Shown here: piece after piece, positions 28,562 to 37,397 of the stretch | Layout: each line of letters begins with the position of its first letter | Position numbering within the stretch: the stretch's first letter is position 1 | Assembly (NCBI RefSeq): GCF_004153225.1 | Contig: NZ_SEMB01000003.1 | Span: 68,806 to 132,805 of the forward strand | Length of the DNA: 64,000 nt | Direction: 5' to 3' | Source: Sporolactobacillus sp. THM7-7 | GTDB taxonomy: Bacteria > Bacillota > Bacilli > Bacillales > Sporolactobacillaceae | Notes under the pieces: model-generated | Database searches by the model: none | Told to the model about the DNA's origin: nothing | The model's input: the letters and a program-made list of their open reading frames with translations, nothing else | Made by a program: the position numbers and the translations under genes

Positions 28562-30982
28562 ATGTCTGAGAAAAAGACGGTGATTATTGGCGCCGGTATC
28601 GTAGGCTGCAGTCTTGCCTATTTTCTGAGCAAAATGGGGGAGCGGAATATTACAGTCATTGAACAGGGTCCTCTGATTGAGGCGGGGGGATCGACGTCGC
28701 ATGCCCCGGGACTGGTTTTCCAAATTAGCTTTTCAAAAGTCATGACGAAACTCGCCTGCCAGACGGTGGAAACTTTTAAGGCAGTCAGCACGGACGACCG
28801 GCCGGCCTTTCACCCGGTCGGGAGCCTATCCCTTGCCAATACGCCGGAACGTCTGAAGGACCTGAAACGGAAAGCGGGGGTCGGCAAGTCATGGGGGGTT
28901 GAATCGGTGGTGCTGACCCCTGAAGAGTGCCGAGAAAAGTTCCCGCTCCTCGATTCAAATGATATTTACGGCGGATTGTACGTCCCTTCCGATGGCGCGG
29001 CTAAACCGCTCAACGCTATCGCTGCGATGATTGACTATTGCCAGTCAAAGGGGGTGGCCTTTTACACACGGACGGAAGTGACGGATATCCGGGTTGAAGA
29101 CGGTCAGGTCCGGGCGGTTGAAACCACGGCCGGGACATTTGAGGCCGACAGGGTGGTTTGCTGTGCGGGTATTTGGGGACCGCGCGTTGCGGCGCTGGCT
29201 GGAATCACGCTTCCGCTTGTGCCGATGGCCCATCAATATATATGGACGGAAGATCTGGAAGCTTTTCAAAACGAAACAGAGGAAATCACCACCCCGATTG
29301 TCCGCCACGAAGACAGTGCCATGTATTACCGTCAAGTCTTTCAGTGTCTGGGGGCGGGGTCGTATCAGCACCGCTCGATCCCGGTCAAAGTAAGCGCACT
29401 TAAGAAATACGATGAAGCGGAAGAAGCGCCGGCCATTCATACTTTCACACCGGAAGATTTTGAGAAACCATGGCAGGATGCGCAAAAGCTTATGCCGGAT
29501 TTAAAGCGGACGAAGATCAAACGGGGCATCAACGGCATTTTTTCCTTTACGCCGGACAACATGCCGCTGCTTGGAGAAACGCTGAAGGTTAAAGGATTCT
29601 GGGTCGCCGAAGCCCTTTGGGTGACGCATTCGGCGGGAGCGGCGAAAGAGGTGGCCGAGTGGATGGTTCACGGCACCCCGAAGCTCGATCTTGAATTATG
29701 CGATGTGAACCGCTTTGATACTTACGCGTTTAACCCAGCCTACTATAAACAGCGTTCGATTGAAAATTACGACTTGGAGTACGACATCATTCACCCTCTC
29801 ATGCCCCCGAAGAGCGGACGGAAGATGCGTCTGACTCCGTATTATCTACGTCAAAAAGCACTTTCCGCGCATTTTAATGAGACGGATGGCTGGGAGACGC
29901 CGCAGTGGTATGAAGCCAATCTGCCTCTCGTTTTGGAATACGAAGGGAGAATCGTCAAGCGTAAAGGCTGGGCCGCCCAATATTGGTCACCTGTTGCAGA
30001 GGCTGAACAGATCCACACCGGACAATTCGCGGGTCTGTTTGATCTGACTCCGTTCTCACGCCGTCTGGAGATCGTTGGGAAGGAAGTCGTTCCCTTTCTT
30101 CAAAAATTGACGACGGGCGATATGGATATAGCGTGCGGCCAAGCTGTCCATACATTGATGCTGAATGAGCGGGCGGGGATTAAAGATGAGATTCAGGTCA
30201 TTCGAAAAGAGAAGGCTGCCTTTCAGATTCTCTGCCATGGACCGGTCGCTGCGAGCTGGATCAAAAAACAGACCGTCGGTTACGAACAGGTCTCGATTTT
30301 TGATGTGACTTCAGGTGTTTGCCGTTTGCTTCTGATCGGGCCCGAAGCGAAGACAATCATGGAAGAGCTCGTTCCGTCAGTTACCTGGGAAAAAGGAAAT
30401 GCGAAAAGCGTGTTAGTCGGGCCCGCTTGCGTGACGGCGATAAACGATACTTATTACGGGATGGACGCATGGACACTTGATACGACGGTGGACCAAGGTC
30501 TAGCACTTTGGGACACCTTGATCGAAGCGGGCAAGAGCCGCCGGCTGATCGCGGCTGGGGTCCGAGCGCTTGAGGGGCTGCGGACAGCCGCCTTTTCGCC
30601 GCAAAGCGGAATCGATTTTTGGAGCGAGCACAGCCCGATAGAGGCCGGACTATCCGATTTGGTCAATTTTGAAAAAAAGGATTTTATCGGTAAAGAAGCA
30701 TTGACGGTACGCGAACAGAGCGGGATCAATGTTTTACTGACCACTTTGGAATGGGATGATCCGTCTGTTACTTTAATGGGGCACGAGCCCATTATTGACG
30801 CCGGTCGAACGGTCGGATTTATAACGAGCGCCGCTTATTCCTATGAAAGAGGGAAGGGAGCTGCACTTGCTTTGATTGCGGCCGAAGCCTTGAAAGAGGA
30901 GAAAAGCTATGGCGTTGAGCACTTTGGGCACGTGCTGCAGGCAACCATCGCGACGCCGTCTCTATATGCCGCCCATCAATAA
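28562..30982 (+). CDS. Dimethylglycine oxidase/dehydrogenase-like flavoprotein fused to GcvT domain
   Basis: An 806-aa fusion. The N-terminal FAD-dependent amine oxidase domain (residues about 1-400) begins with IIGAGIVGCSLAYFL and has GGSTSHAPGLVFQ, as in Arthrobacter dimethylglycine oxidase. The C-terminal part (about 430-806) is a folate-binding aminomethyltransferase (GcvT) domain with GLRTAAFS and the C-terminal barrel. The family oxidises N-methyl groups of dimethylglycine and passes the carbon to tetrahydrofolate. RBS AAGGGAG, then ATG 28562. It heads a run of three plus-strand catabolic genes. Sarcosine as substrate is an alternative, but the separate sarcosine oxidase-like gene next door argues for dimethylglycine. 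Confidence 0.82.
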   Translation: MSEKKTVIIGAGIVGCSLAYFLSKMGERNITVIEQGPLIEAGGSTSHAPGLVFQISFSKVMTKLACQTVETFKAVSTDDRPAFHPVGSLSLANTPERLKDLKRKAGVGKSWGVESVVLTPEECREKFPLLDSNDIYGGLYVPSDGAAKPLNAIAAMIDYCQSKGVAFYTRTEVTDIRVEDGQVRAVETTAGTFEADRVVCCAGIWGPRVAALAGITLPLVPMAHQYIWTEDLEAFQNETEEITTPIVRHEDSAMYYRQVFQCLGAGSYQHRSIPVKVSALKKYDEAEEAPAIHTFTPEDFEKPWQDAQKLMPDLKRTKIKRGINGIFSFTPDNMPLLGETLKVKGFWVAEALWVTHSAGAAKEVAEWMVHGTPKLDLELCDVNRFDTYAFNPAYYKQRSIENYDLEYDIIHPLMPPKSGRKMRLTPYYLRQKALSAHFNETDGWETPQWYEANLPLVLEYEGRIVKRKGWAAQYWSPVAEAEQIHTGQFAGLFDLTPFSRRLEIVGKEVVPFLQKLTTGDMDIACGQAVHTLMLNERAGIKDEIQVIRKEKAAFQILCHGPVAASWIKKQTVGYEQVSIFDVTSGVCRLLLIGPEAKTIMEELVPSVTWEKGNAKSVLVGPACVTAINDTYYGMDAWTLDTTVDQGLALWDTLIEAGKSRRLIAAGVRALEGLRTAAFSPQSGIDFWSEHSPIEAGLSDLVNFEKKDFIGKEALTVREQSGINVLLTTLEWDDPSVTLMGHEPIIDAGRTVGFITSAAYSYERGKGAALALIAAEALKEEKSYGVEHFGHVLQATIATPSLYAAHQ

Positions 30983-31009
30983 TAGAGAAAGAAAGAGGAG
31001 GAAGAAAAA

Positions 31010-32164
31010 ATGGGAAAAACATACGACGTGATTATCATCGGGCTGGGAGGAATGGGCAGTACTACCGCCTACCAGCTGGCGAAGAGGGGAAAACGTGTCC
31101 TGGGTATTGAACAGTTCGCTCCGGCGCATGACCAGGGCTCGAGTCACGGCGGTTCGCGTATTTATCGACAGGCCTATTTTGAAGATCCCGCTTATGTCCC
31201 GCTGCTCCTGCGCGCCTATGAGCTATGGGAGGAGATCAAGCGGGAAAGCGGCCGGGAACTGTTGACCGTCACCGGTGGACTGATGATGGGGCCGCCGGAC
31301 AGCCAGACGGTGGCCGGCAGTATAAAAAGCGCCAAACAGTGGAATCTGCCGTATGAGACGCTAAGCGCGGCTGAAGTGCATAAACGCTTTCCGGTGTTTA
31401 CTCCTTCGCCGAATCAGGTTGCTCTGTATGAAAAGAAAGCCGGGTTTGTCAGACCTGAGCTGAGTGTCTATACACATCTGGTCGAAGCGGAGAAACACGG
31501 AGCGGATTTGCGTTTCTTTGAAAAAGTCCGTTCCTGGGAGCCCCACTCATCAGGAGAAGGTGTGACCGTCGTGACGGAAAGCGGGACTTTTGAGGCTGGA
31601 AAACTCGTGATTACCGCCGGTGCATGGTCCTCACAGATCCTAAAAGACATCGGTGTCAGTCTCGAGGTCGAACGGCAGGTGATGATGTTTTTCGAACCAA
31701 TCGGCGGCGTGGAACCGTATCGTGTAGGACATTTTCCGATCTATATTTGGGAGGCGGATGATTATACCCAATTGTACGGATTCCCGTCATTTGACCTCCG
31801 CGGCGAAGGGGCAAAAGTCGCGTTTTTTCGGAAGGGCGGCGTGCCCTGCACCCCCGAGACGATTGACCGCAACGTTTATACTGAAGAAATCCAGACGCTT
31901 CGGGACTATCTGGAGCAGGGGCTCCCGTCTTTGAGCGGACGCTTCCTAGAGGCGAAAACGTGCATGTATGCGAACACCCCGGATCAGCATTTTGTGATTT
32001 GCAGGCATCCGGATTATGAGCAAGTAAATATTGCAGCGGGGTTCTCCGGTCACGGATTTAAATTTGCGAGTGTAATCGGTGAAATCATGGCGGACCTGGC
32101 GATCGACGGATCGACGAAACATCCGATCGACCTCTTCCGTCCGCAGCGTTTTGTCCATCATTAA
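31010..32164 (+). CDS. Monomeric sarcosine oxidase / N-methyl amino acid oxidase
   Basis: A 384-aa flavoprotein of the MSOX/SolA family, which oxidises sarcosine to glycine, formaldehyde and peroxide. It begins with IIGLGGMGSTTAYQLAKRG, has GSSHGGSRIYRQAYFE, and carries the Cys in TCMYANTPD that in this family binds FAD covalently. Start ATG 31010 after GAGGAGG, 27 nt behind the dimethylglycine oxidase gene. Related enzymes act on N-methyltryptophan or fructosyl amino acids; context favours sarcosine. Confidence 0.82.
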   Translation: MGKTYDVIIIGLGGMGSTTAYQLAKRGKRVLGIEQFAPAHDQGSSHGGSRIYRQAYFEDPAYVPLLLRAYELWEEIKRESGRELLTVTGGLMMGPPDSQTVAGSIKSAKQWNLPYETLSAAEVHKRFPVFTPSPNQVALYEKKAGFVRPELSVYTHLVEAEKHGADLRFFEKVRSWEPHSSGEGVTVVTESGTFEAGKLVITAGAWSSQILKDIGVSLEVERQVMMFFEPIGGVEPYRVGHFPIYIWEADDYTQLYGFPSFDLRGEGAKVAFFRKGGVPCTPETIDRNVYTEEIQTLRDYLEQGLPSLSGRFLEAKTCMYANTPDQHFVICRHPDYEQVNIAAGFSGHGFKFASVIGEIMADLAIDGSTKHPIDLFRPQRFVHH

Positions 32165-32215
32165 GATCAGGTCAGTCATTGATACGTATTTTAATTGGTA
32201 AGGAGAGCGACGAAG

Positions 32216-33358
32216 ATGATTTCGACCAGTTCGATGAATGGTTCAGACAGCCTGAAGTCAACGCTCAAAGGCTCGCTTTATACAGACCCGGCCGTCTTTG
32301 AACGTGAAAAGAAGTATATTTTTTCCAAGTCCTGGATCTTAGTCGGTTATGAATATGAGGTTGCCGAAACGGGTCAGTATATCCGAACGAATGTTGAAGG
32401 CGAGAACATTATCATTGTGCGGGGAAAAGACCGTATCCTGCATGCCTTCCACAATGTTTGCCGGCACCGGGGCGCCTCGCTTTGTCAGGCTTCATCCGGA
32501 AAGATCGGTGTGATTCAATGTCCGTACCATTCCTGGAGCTACGGTCTCGACGGGACCCTGGTTGGCGTCCCGAACGCGAGAGAATGCCGCCAAAAATTAG
32601 TGAAAAATGAAAAATTCGGTTTGGTACGCGTATCGGTCGCAACATGGCACGGTTTAATCTGGCTCAATCTGTCAGATGATCCCTGTCCCGTTGAAAAGCA
32701 ACTGAATCCGGAGATCATGGAGCGGTTCGGGGAGCTCGACACTTTTTCCAGATACGGCATTGAAAATTTGAGAGTGGCGCATCGGGAAGAATATGATGTA
32801 GCCGCCAATTGGAAGATTCTCATTGAAAATTTCCAGGAATGCTATCACTGCTCTACCATCCATCCCGAATTGACGCGGACGATTCCGGAGTTCCGCACGG
32901 GTGTGGGCACGCAAAACGAGATCGGTCGAGGCGGAAAATTCAATCAAACCTACGAGGCTTTCTCTCTAAGCGGCAAAGGAACCCGGCCGCGAATCAAGAC
33001 GTTATTGCCGGAAGACGACCGGCTCTATTACGGGATCACGATGGTTCCCAACGCGTTTATCAATCTGACACCGGATCATGTGATCATTCATCGTCTCATT
33101 CCGGTGAGCGTCGAAAAATCAAAGGTGATTTGCGATTGGCTGTTTGAGCCGGAACAAATGGCGAAGCCGGAGTTTGACCCAATGGACGCCGTGAACCTCT
33201 TTCATCGTGTGAACCAGCAGGATTTCGCCGCCTGCGAATGGTGTCAGGAAAACATGAAGTCGAAAGTTTATCAAAACGGCGGATTTCTGGTGCCTCTTGA
33301 ACAGCATGTGACTCGGTTTTACGATTATGTTCTGGAAGCGATCGGAATGAAAGCCTAA
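32216..33358 (+). CDS. Rieske oxygenase, glycine betaine monooxygenase alpha-subunit type
   Basis: A 380-aa ring-hydroxylase-fold oxygenase. The Rieske 2Fe-2S ligands are Cys82, His84, Cys102 and His105 (CRHRGAS ... CPYHSW). The mononuclear iron site includes His211 and His216 in ENFQECYHCSTIHPEL, with Glu208 in the electron-bridging position as in choline/betaine monooxygenases. It would demethylate glycine betaine to dimethylglycine and formaldehyde. The start is ATG 32216 (RBS AAGGAGAG); a TTG seven codons upstream is less likely. The reductase partner (GbcB type) is not in the window. Carnitine or stachydrine as substrate cannot be excluded. Confidence 0.82.
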   Translation: MISTSSMNGSDSLKSTLKGSLYTDPAVFEREKKYIFSKSWILVGYEYEVAETGQYIRTNVEGENIIIVRGKDRILHAFHNVCRHRGASLCQASSGKIGVIQCPYHSWSYGLDGTLVGVPNARECRQKLVKNEKFGLVRVSVATWHGLIWLNLSDDPCPVEKQLNPEIMERFGELDTFSRYGIENLRVAHREEYDVAANWKILIENFQECYHCSTIHPELTRTIPEFRTGVGTQNEIGRGGKFNQTYEAFSLSGKGTRPRIKTLLPEDDRLYYGITMVPNAFINLTPDHVIIHRLIPVSVEKSKVICDWLFEPEQMAKPEFDPMDAVNLFHRVNQQDFAACEWCQENMKSKVYQNGGFLVPLEQHVTRFYDYVLEAIGMKA

Positions 33359-33375
33359 CTTGTGTCCCATCTGTT

Positions 33376-33406
33376 TGATACGCCTATCGGGCTGTATCAG
33401 CTTTTT
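33376..33406 (+). terminator. Terminator after the Rieske gene
   Basis: TGATACGCC pairs with GGGCTGTATCA around a 4-nt loop with one bulge, followed by CTTTTT. It separates the oxidative genes from the transporter operon. Confidence 0.65.
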
Positions 33407-33501
33407 ACATCAACAATTTTCAGAATTTTTTAGCATAACTTTGTCCCCGTTCAGCCGTATCTTTATAGGTTTCACCATATTTAATAGAAAGGGGAATGAA
33501 T

Positions 33502-34749
33502 ATGGCCACTCAAACGGCGACGTCAATCATTCGTGTGCAAAACGTTTCCAAAGTGTTCGGATCAAAAAAAAAGCAGGCACTGGCTATGCGGAGGAGCGGG
33601 CGAAGCAAGGCGGAAACCGAGGAGAAAATAAAAACGACTGTAGCTGTAATGGATGCCGAATTTGACGTATACAAAGGGGAGACATTTGTCTTGATCGGCC
33701 TGTCCGGGAGTGGAAAATCGACTTTGCTGCGCTGTCTGAACGGTCTGATCAAGCCGAGTGAAGGATCGGTTCTTCTGGAAAATGAGAATATCGGAAGGCT
33801 GGACCGCCGACGTCTGCAGCAAATACGCCGGAACAAAATCGGCATGGTGTTCCAAAATGTAGGGCTCCTGCCGAACAGAAATGTGCTCGATAATATCATG
33901 TTTGGTCTGGAAGTTAAGGGCGTAGAGAAAAGTGTTCGGGAGAAAAAAGCGAAAGACGCGCTTGAGATGGTCCGTCTGAACGGACAGGCTTACAAGCGGG
34001 TCGATGAGCTGTCGGGCGGGATGAAGCAGCGGGTTGGTCTGGCAAGAGCTTTGGCGTCCGATCAGGAAATACTGCTCATGGATGAACCGTTTTCCGCCCT
34101 GGATCCTCTCATTCGCCGGGAGATGCAGAAACTTTTTCTGGACATTCAGGGAGAAGTACAGAAGACCGTCATCTTTGTGACTCACGACTTAGATGAAGCG
34201 TTAATGCTCGGGCATCGGGCGGCGGTCATGAAAGACGGAGAAATCGTCCAGTTTGGCACGTCGGAAGATATACTGGGCGATCCGGCCAACGACTACGTCG
34301 AACAGCTTGTCCAGGGTGTGGATTACAGTAAGATCCGGACAGCGAAGAGTGCCATGAAGCCTCTAAAGGCCATTGCTTACCAAAATGAATCACCTCAAGT
34401 CGTCTTAAGAAGAATGAAGGCGAATCATCTGCCCGCTATTTTTGTGATGAAACGCGATGGCACCCTATCCGGCCTGATTCAATTACCTCAGGTTACGAAT
34501 CTGGCAGAGAAACGCAGGCAGGATCTGTCGGCGATCACACCCAATCCATGTCACCGGGTGGGCATGGAGACGCCGCTGCGGGAAATTTTGCCGCTTTATT
34601 CGGATCAGCCCGTGCCCGTGGCCGTGGTGGATAAAGATCATCGATTAAAGGGGGAAATTACGCCGGTCTCCCTTATTAACAGTCTGACGAAGGAAATTCA
34701 GGATTATGAGAGAAAAAAAAGTGATCTGACGGAGGCGGTACAGGAATGA
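33502..34749 (+). CDS. Glycine betaine/proline-type ABC transporter ATP-binding protein
   Basis: A 415-aa ATPase of the OpuA/ProV/GbuA family. It has Walker A GLSGSGKST, signature LSGGMKQRVGLARAL, Walker B ILLMDEPFSALDP, and a C-terminal region of about 130 residues resembling a degenerate CBS pair, which in OpuA senses ionic strength. Between the first strands it carries a basic insertion (SKKKQALAMRRSGRSKAE). ATG 33502 has AAAGGGG six bases upstream; ATG 33496 would be too close. It overlaps the permease gene by 4 nt. Confidence 0.9.
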   Translation: MATQTATSIIRVQNVSKVFGSKKKQALAMRRSGRSKAETEEKIKTTVAVMDAEFDVYKGETFVLIGLSGSGKSTLLRCLNGLIKPSEGSVLLENENIGRLDRRRLQQIRRNKIGMVFQNVGLLPNRNVLDNIMFGLEVKGVEKSVREKKAKDALEMVRLNGQAYKRVDELSGGMKQRVGLARALASDQEILLMDEPFSALDPLIRREMQKLFLDIQGEVQKTVIFVTHDLDEALMLGHRAAVMKDGEIVQFGTSEDILGDPANDYVEQLVQGVDYSKIRTAKSAMKPLKAIAYQNESPQVVLRRMKANHLPAIFVMKRDGTLSGLIQLPQVTNLAEKRRQDLSAITPNPCHRVGMETPLREILPLYSDQPVPVAVVDKDHRLKGEITPVSLINSLTKEIQDYERKKSDLTEAVQE

Positions 34750-35603
34750 CGACCCCTGACAAACTGATTCCCTCTATACCGCTCAGCAGCTGGGCGAACG
34801 CATTTGTCGACTGGCTGACCGCCAACTTTTCCGGGCTGTTCAATATCATCAATGATGTATTTGAAGGCTTTGTCGGATTGCTACACTGGCTGCTTGCTTC
34901 CCCTTCTCCGTTAATTGTTGTCGTCCTGATTTCATTGATCGCCTGGTGGCTGGCCGGCTGGAGAGTGTCCTTATTCACTTGTTTCGGTCTACTTCTGATT
35001 ATTAGTTTAAGATTGTGGGACTCCGCGATGCTCACACTGGCCCTTGTCCTGGCTTCAACGCTGATCTCCCTTATTTTTGGTATTCCCTTAGGCATACTGA
35101 CGTATCGATTTCACAAAGTCAGAGTCGTCATCAAACCGATATTAGATATTATGCAGACGATGCCCGCTTTTGTTTACTTAATTCCTGCAGTGCTGATCTT
35201 TGGATTGGGTAATGTAACGGCGCTCCTTGCGACGTTTATTTTCGCGATGCCTCCAGCCGTCCGCCTGACTTATTTAGGACTGACACATGTCCCGCAAGCG
35301 ACTTTGGAAGCTGCGGAAGCCTTCGGGGCCACCGAATGGCAGAAATTATTCAAAGTCCAGCTTCCGCTGGCTCTTCCGATGATTATGTCCGGCGTCAACC
35401 AGGTCATCATGCTGTCCCTGTCGATGGTTGTCATCGCGTCGATGGTCGGTGCCGGCGGTCTGGGGGCTGAGGTGTTGAGAAGCATCAGCATGCTCGACGT
35501 CGGCCTTGGCTTTGTTGCCGGAATTTCCGTCGTCATTATTGCGATCATTTTAGATCGCGTCACGATTTACAGTACGCGTAAGAAGAAGATTATCAGCAAG
35601 TAA
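34746..35603 (+). CDS. Glycine betaine-type ABC transporter permease
   Basis: A 285-aa inner-membrane permease of the ProW/OpuAB family with six to seven membrane helices. The EAA-type loop coupling to the ATPase lies in EAAEAFGATEWQKLFKVQLP. It starts with ATGA overlapping the ATPase stop, indicating tight coupling. Unlike OpuAB-OpuAC fusions, the substrate-binding protein is encoded separately 23 nt downstream. Confidence 0.9.
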   Translation: MTTPDKLIPSIPLSSWANAFVDWLTANFSGLFNIINDVFEGFVGLLHWLLASPSPLIVVVLISLIAWWLAGWRVSLFTCFGLLLIISLRLWDSAMLTLALVLASTLISLIFGIPLGILTYRFHKVRVVIKPILDIMQTMPAFVYLIPAVLIFGLGNVTALLATFIFAMPPAVRLTYLGLTHVPQATLEAAEAFGATEWQKLFKVQLPLALPMIMSGVNQVIMLSLSMVVIASMVGAGGLGAEVLRSISMLDVGLGFVAGISVVIIAIILDRVTIYSTRKKKIISK

Positions 35604-35626
35604 AAATCATCGACCGGAGGAATAAA

Positions 35627-36518
35627 ATGAAACGGATTCTTTTTACTATTATTTCAATCATTTTACTATTCAGTGTATCGGCCTGCGGCAATCAATCCAG
35701 TTCGGGCGCCTCGAGTGAAAGCAGCTCCGGCAGCGAAAAAAAAAGAGATTACAATCGGATTCATTCCCTGGGACGAAGATATAGCGGTGTCTCACCTTTG
35801 GAAACTATTATTAGAAGAAAAGGGATATACAGTCAATCTGACACAGGCTGATGTCGCACCGCTCTTCTCTGCGGTTGCAAGCGGAAATATTGATTTATTT
35901 TTGGATACATGGATGCCATCGACCCATTCTACTTACATGAAGAAATATAAAGATCAAATTGCTGTACTTGGCACCTGGTACGATCAGGCGGACAGCGGGC
36001 TCGCGGTTCCGGATTATGTCGACGTTCAATCGCTTGAAGAGTTGAATGAGCATAAGAGTAAATTTAGCGGGAAAATCATCGGTATTGAACCGGGTGCAGG
36101 GTTGATGCGTCTGACCCGGGAAAATGCGATCCCGCAATATCATTTAAAGAGCTGGACGCTTGTGGAAAGCAGTACCGGAGCCATGCTGGCACAATTGAAG
36201 AAAGCCGTCGCTGCTAAAAAGCCGATCGTTGTGACTCTGTGGCGTCCGCATTGGGCTTTCGAAGTGTATCATTTACGTTATCTGGATGATCCGAAGAATG
36301 CGATGAATCCGAATGGTGCAGAGAAGCTGCAGGCCATCGGTCCGAAAGATTTTTCCGATAAATTTTCCGATGTGGCCGAATGGATGAAGAGTTTCAAGAT
36401 GACATCCAAGCAATTGTCGGAATTGGAGACGTCCATTAACAACAGCGATGATCCGGAAAAGGGAGCAAAAGCCTGGCTTTCCAAAAATAAAAGCATCACC
36501 GATGAATGGTTTAAATAG
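35627..36518 (+). pseudogene. Glycine betaine-binding lipoprotein, frameshifted at an A9 run
   Basis: Substrate-binding protein of the OpuAC/ProX type split over two frames. The first frame from ATG 35627 (RBS GGAGG) encodes a lipoprotein signal with lipobox SVSAC and a Ser-rich linker. It then runs into the wrong frame at nine A (35736-35744) and stops at 35849-35851. The rest (KKEITIGFIPWDED onward) lies in another frame ending at 36518. Removing one A gives 296 aa, the same length as the intact paralogue at 40455. This could be a sequencing error, an inactivating mutation, or a slippage-controlled (phase-variable) gene. Binding residues of the mature part look intact. Confidence 0.85.
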
Positions 36519-36577
36519 TCCTTAAACTCCATATCCAAATACGTAAATAAAGCGGTGAAAGCCAACCTATAAATCAG

Positions 36578-36612
36578 GCTTCTTTCTGAGCGATCGGAGA
36601 GGAGCTTTTTCT
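36578..36612 (+). terminator. Terminator after the transporter operon
   Basis: A 12-bp stem (36578-36589 with 36594-36605) including G-U pairs is closed by a GCGA tetraloop and followed by TTTTTCTTC. Confidence 0.75.
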
Positions 36613-36647
36613 TCATTTGTATGGAGCACGATCTTTAATAGAATAAG

Positions 36648-36695
36648 TTGACTTTTATTGTTTTCTTGCTATCATTTAATTTATTCAATGAATAA
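36648..36695 (+). promoter_or_regulatory. gbsR promoter and palindromic operator candidate
   Basis: TTGACT at 36648-36653 and TATCAT at 36670-36675 (16-bp spacer) form a promoter. Just downstream, at 36681-36695, is the perfect palindrome TTATTCAATGAATAA (7-1-7). Its place just after the -10, near the start site, suggests autoregulation by GbsR, which in B. subtilis represses by binding downstream of promoters. Confidence 0.6.
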
Positions 36696-36729
36696 TAAAC
36701 AAGTTTAATAAACAGAAAGGATTAAATAA

Positions 36730-37278
36730 ATGGATTTACAAAAGTACACCGATATACTTTATGAGGCGGAAGAATCCGTAATTAGTGCTCTCGCCGATAC
36801 GATGGACTTATACGGGGTGACCTATTCCGTGGGAAGACTGTATGGCTTTTTATATTTTAAGAATGAACCGGTAACGCTCGATCAAATGAGTCAGGATCTG
36901 GGGATGAGCAAGCCGAGCATGAGCACGGGGATACGGACCTTGCAGCAAATCGATATGGTACATAAGGTTTGGAAAACCGGGGTTCGCAAAGATTTGTACA
37001 ACGCCGAAAAAGATTTTTCTAAATCGTTCTTCTCATTCTTTTGTAAGAAATGGGAAAGAGAAATTTCGGTAAATTTGGAGGCTATTGTGTTTGCCGAAGA
37101 AAAATTAACGATGCTTAAGAATGATTCGAATGTCCCTGTCTGGATACATGATAAAGCTATAACAGACTTAAATCAATTGGAAGAGTCGAAACAATATTAT
37201 CGTTTTCTGAAAAAACTGGTAAAAGCATTTGAGAGCAGAGAGATATTAAAACTGATGGACGATGAAATTTATCATTAA
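36730..37278 (+). CDS. gbsR: Choline-responsive repressor GbsR
   Basis: A 182-aa GbsR/MarR-like winged-helix protein. The helix-turn-helix lies at about residues 45-80 (TLDQMSQDLGMSKPSMSTG), as in B. subtilis GbsR, which binds choline and represses gbsAB and choline uptake. Start ATG 36730 after AAAGG. It stands alone, convergent with gbsBA, with a terminator between; it probably controls gbsAB and the transporter genes. Confidence 0.9.
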   Translation: MDLQKYTDILYEAEESVISALADTMDLYGVTYSVGRLYGFLYFKNEPVTLDQMSQDLGMSKPSMSTGIRTLQQIDMVHKVWKTGVRKDLYNAEKDFSKSFFSFFCKKWEREISVNLEAIVFAEEKLTMLKNDSNVPVWIHDKAITDLNQLEESKQYYRFLKKLVKAFESREILKLMDDEIYH

Positions 37279-37343
37279 TGGACGAATACTTGAAATACCC
37301 ATGCGAAGCTATGACTTATCGGTTTTCCATCAAATCCTTCATT

Positions 37344-37376
37344 ATAAAAAAATAAGACTCTGTTTTTAGCAGAGCC
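37344..37376 (-). terminator. Terminator after gbsB
   Basis: GACTCTG and CAGAGCC form a stem around a 7-nt loop. On the minus strand a TTATTTTTTT tract follows. Confidence 0.8.
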
Positions 37377-37397
37377 CAATCATCCATTTTCAGTCGT

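Noticed and set aside
36681-36695. Intrinsic terminator
   Set aside because: The palindrome has a 1-nt centre, too small for a loop, and lies inside the promoter region.
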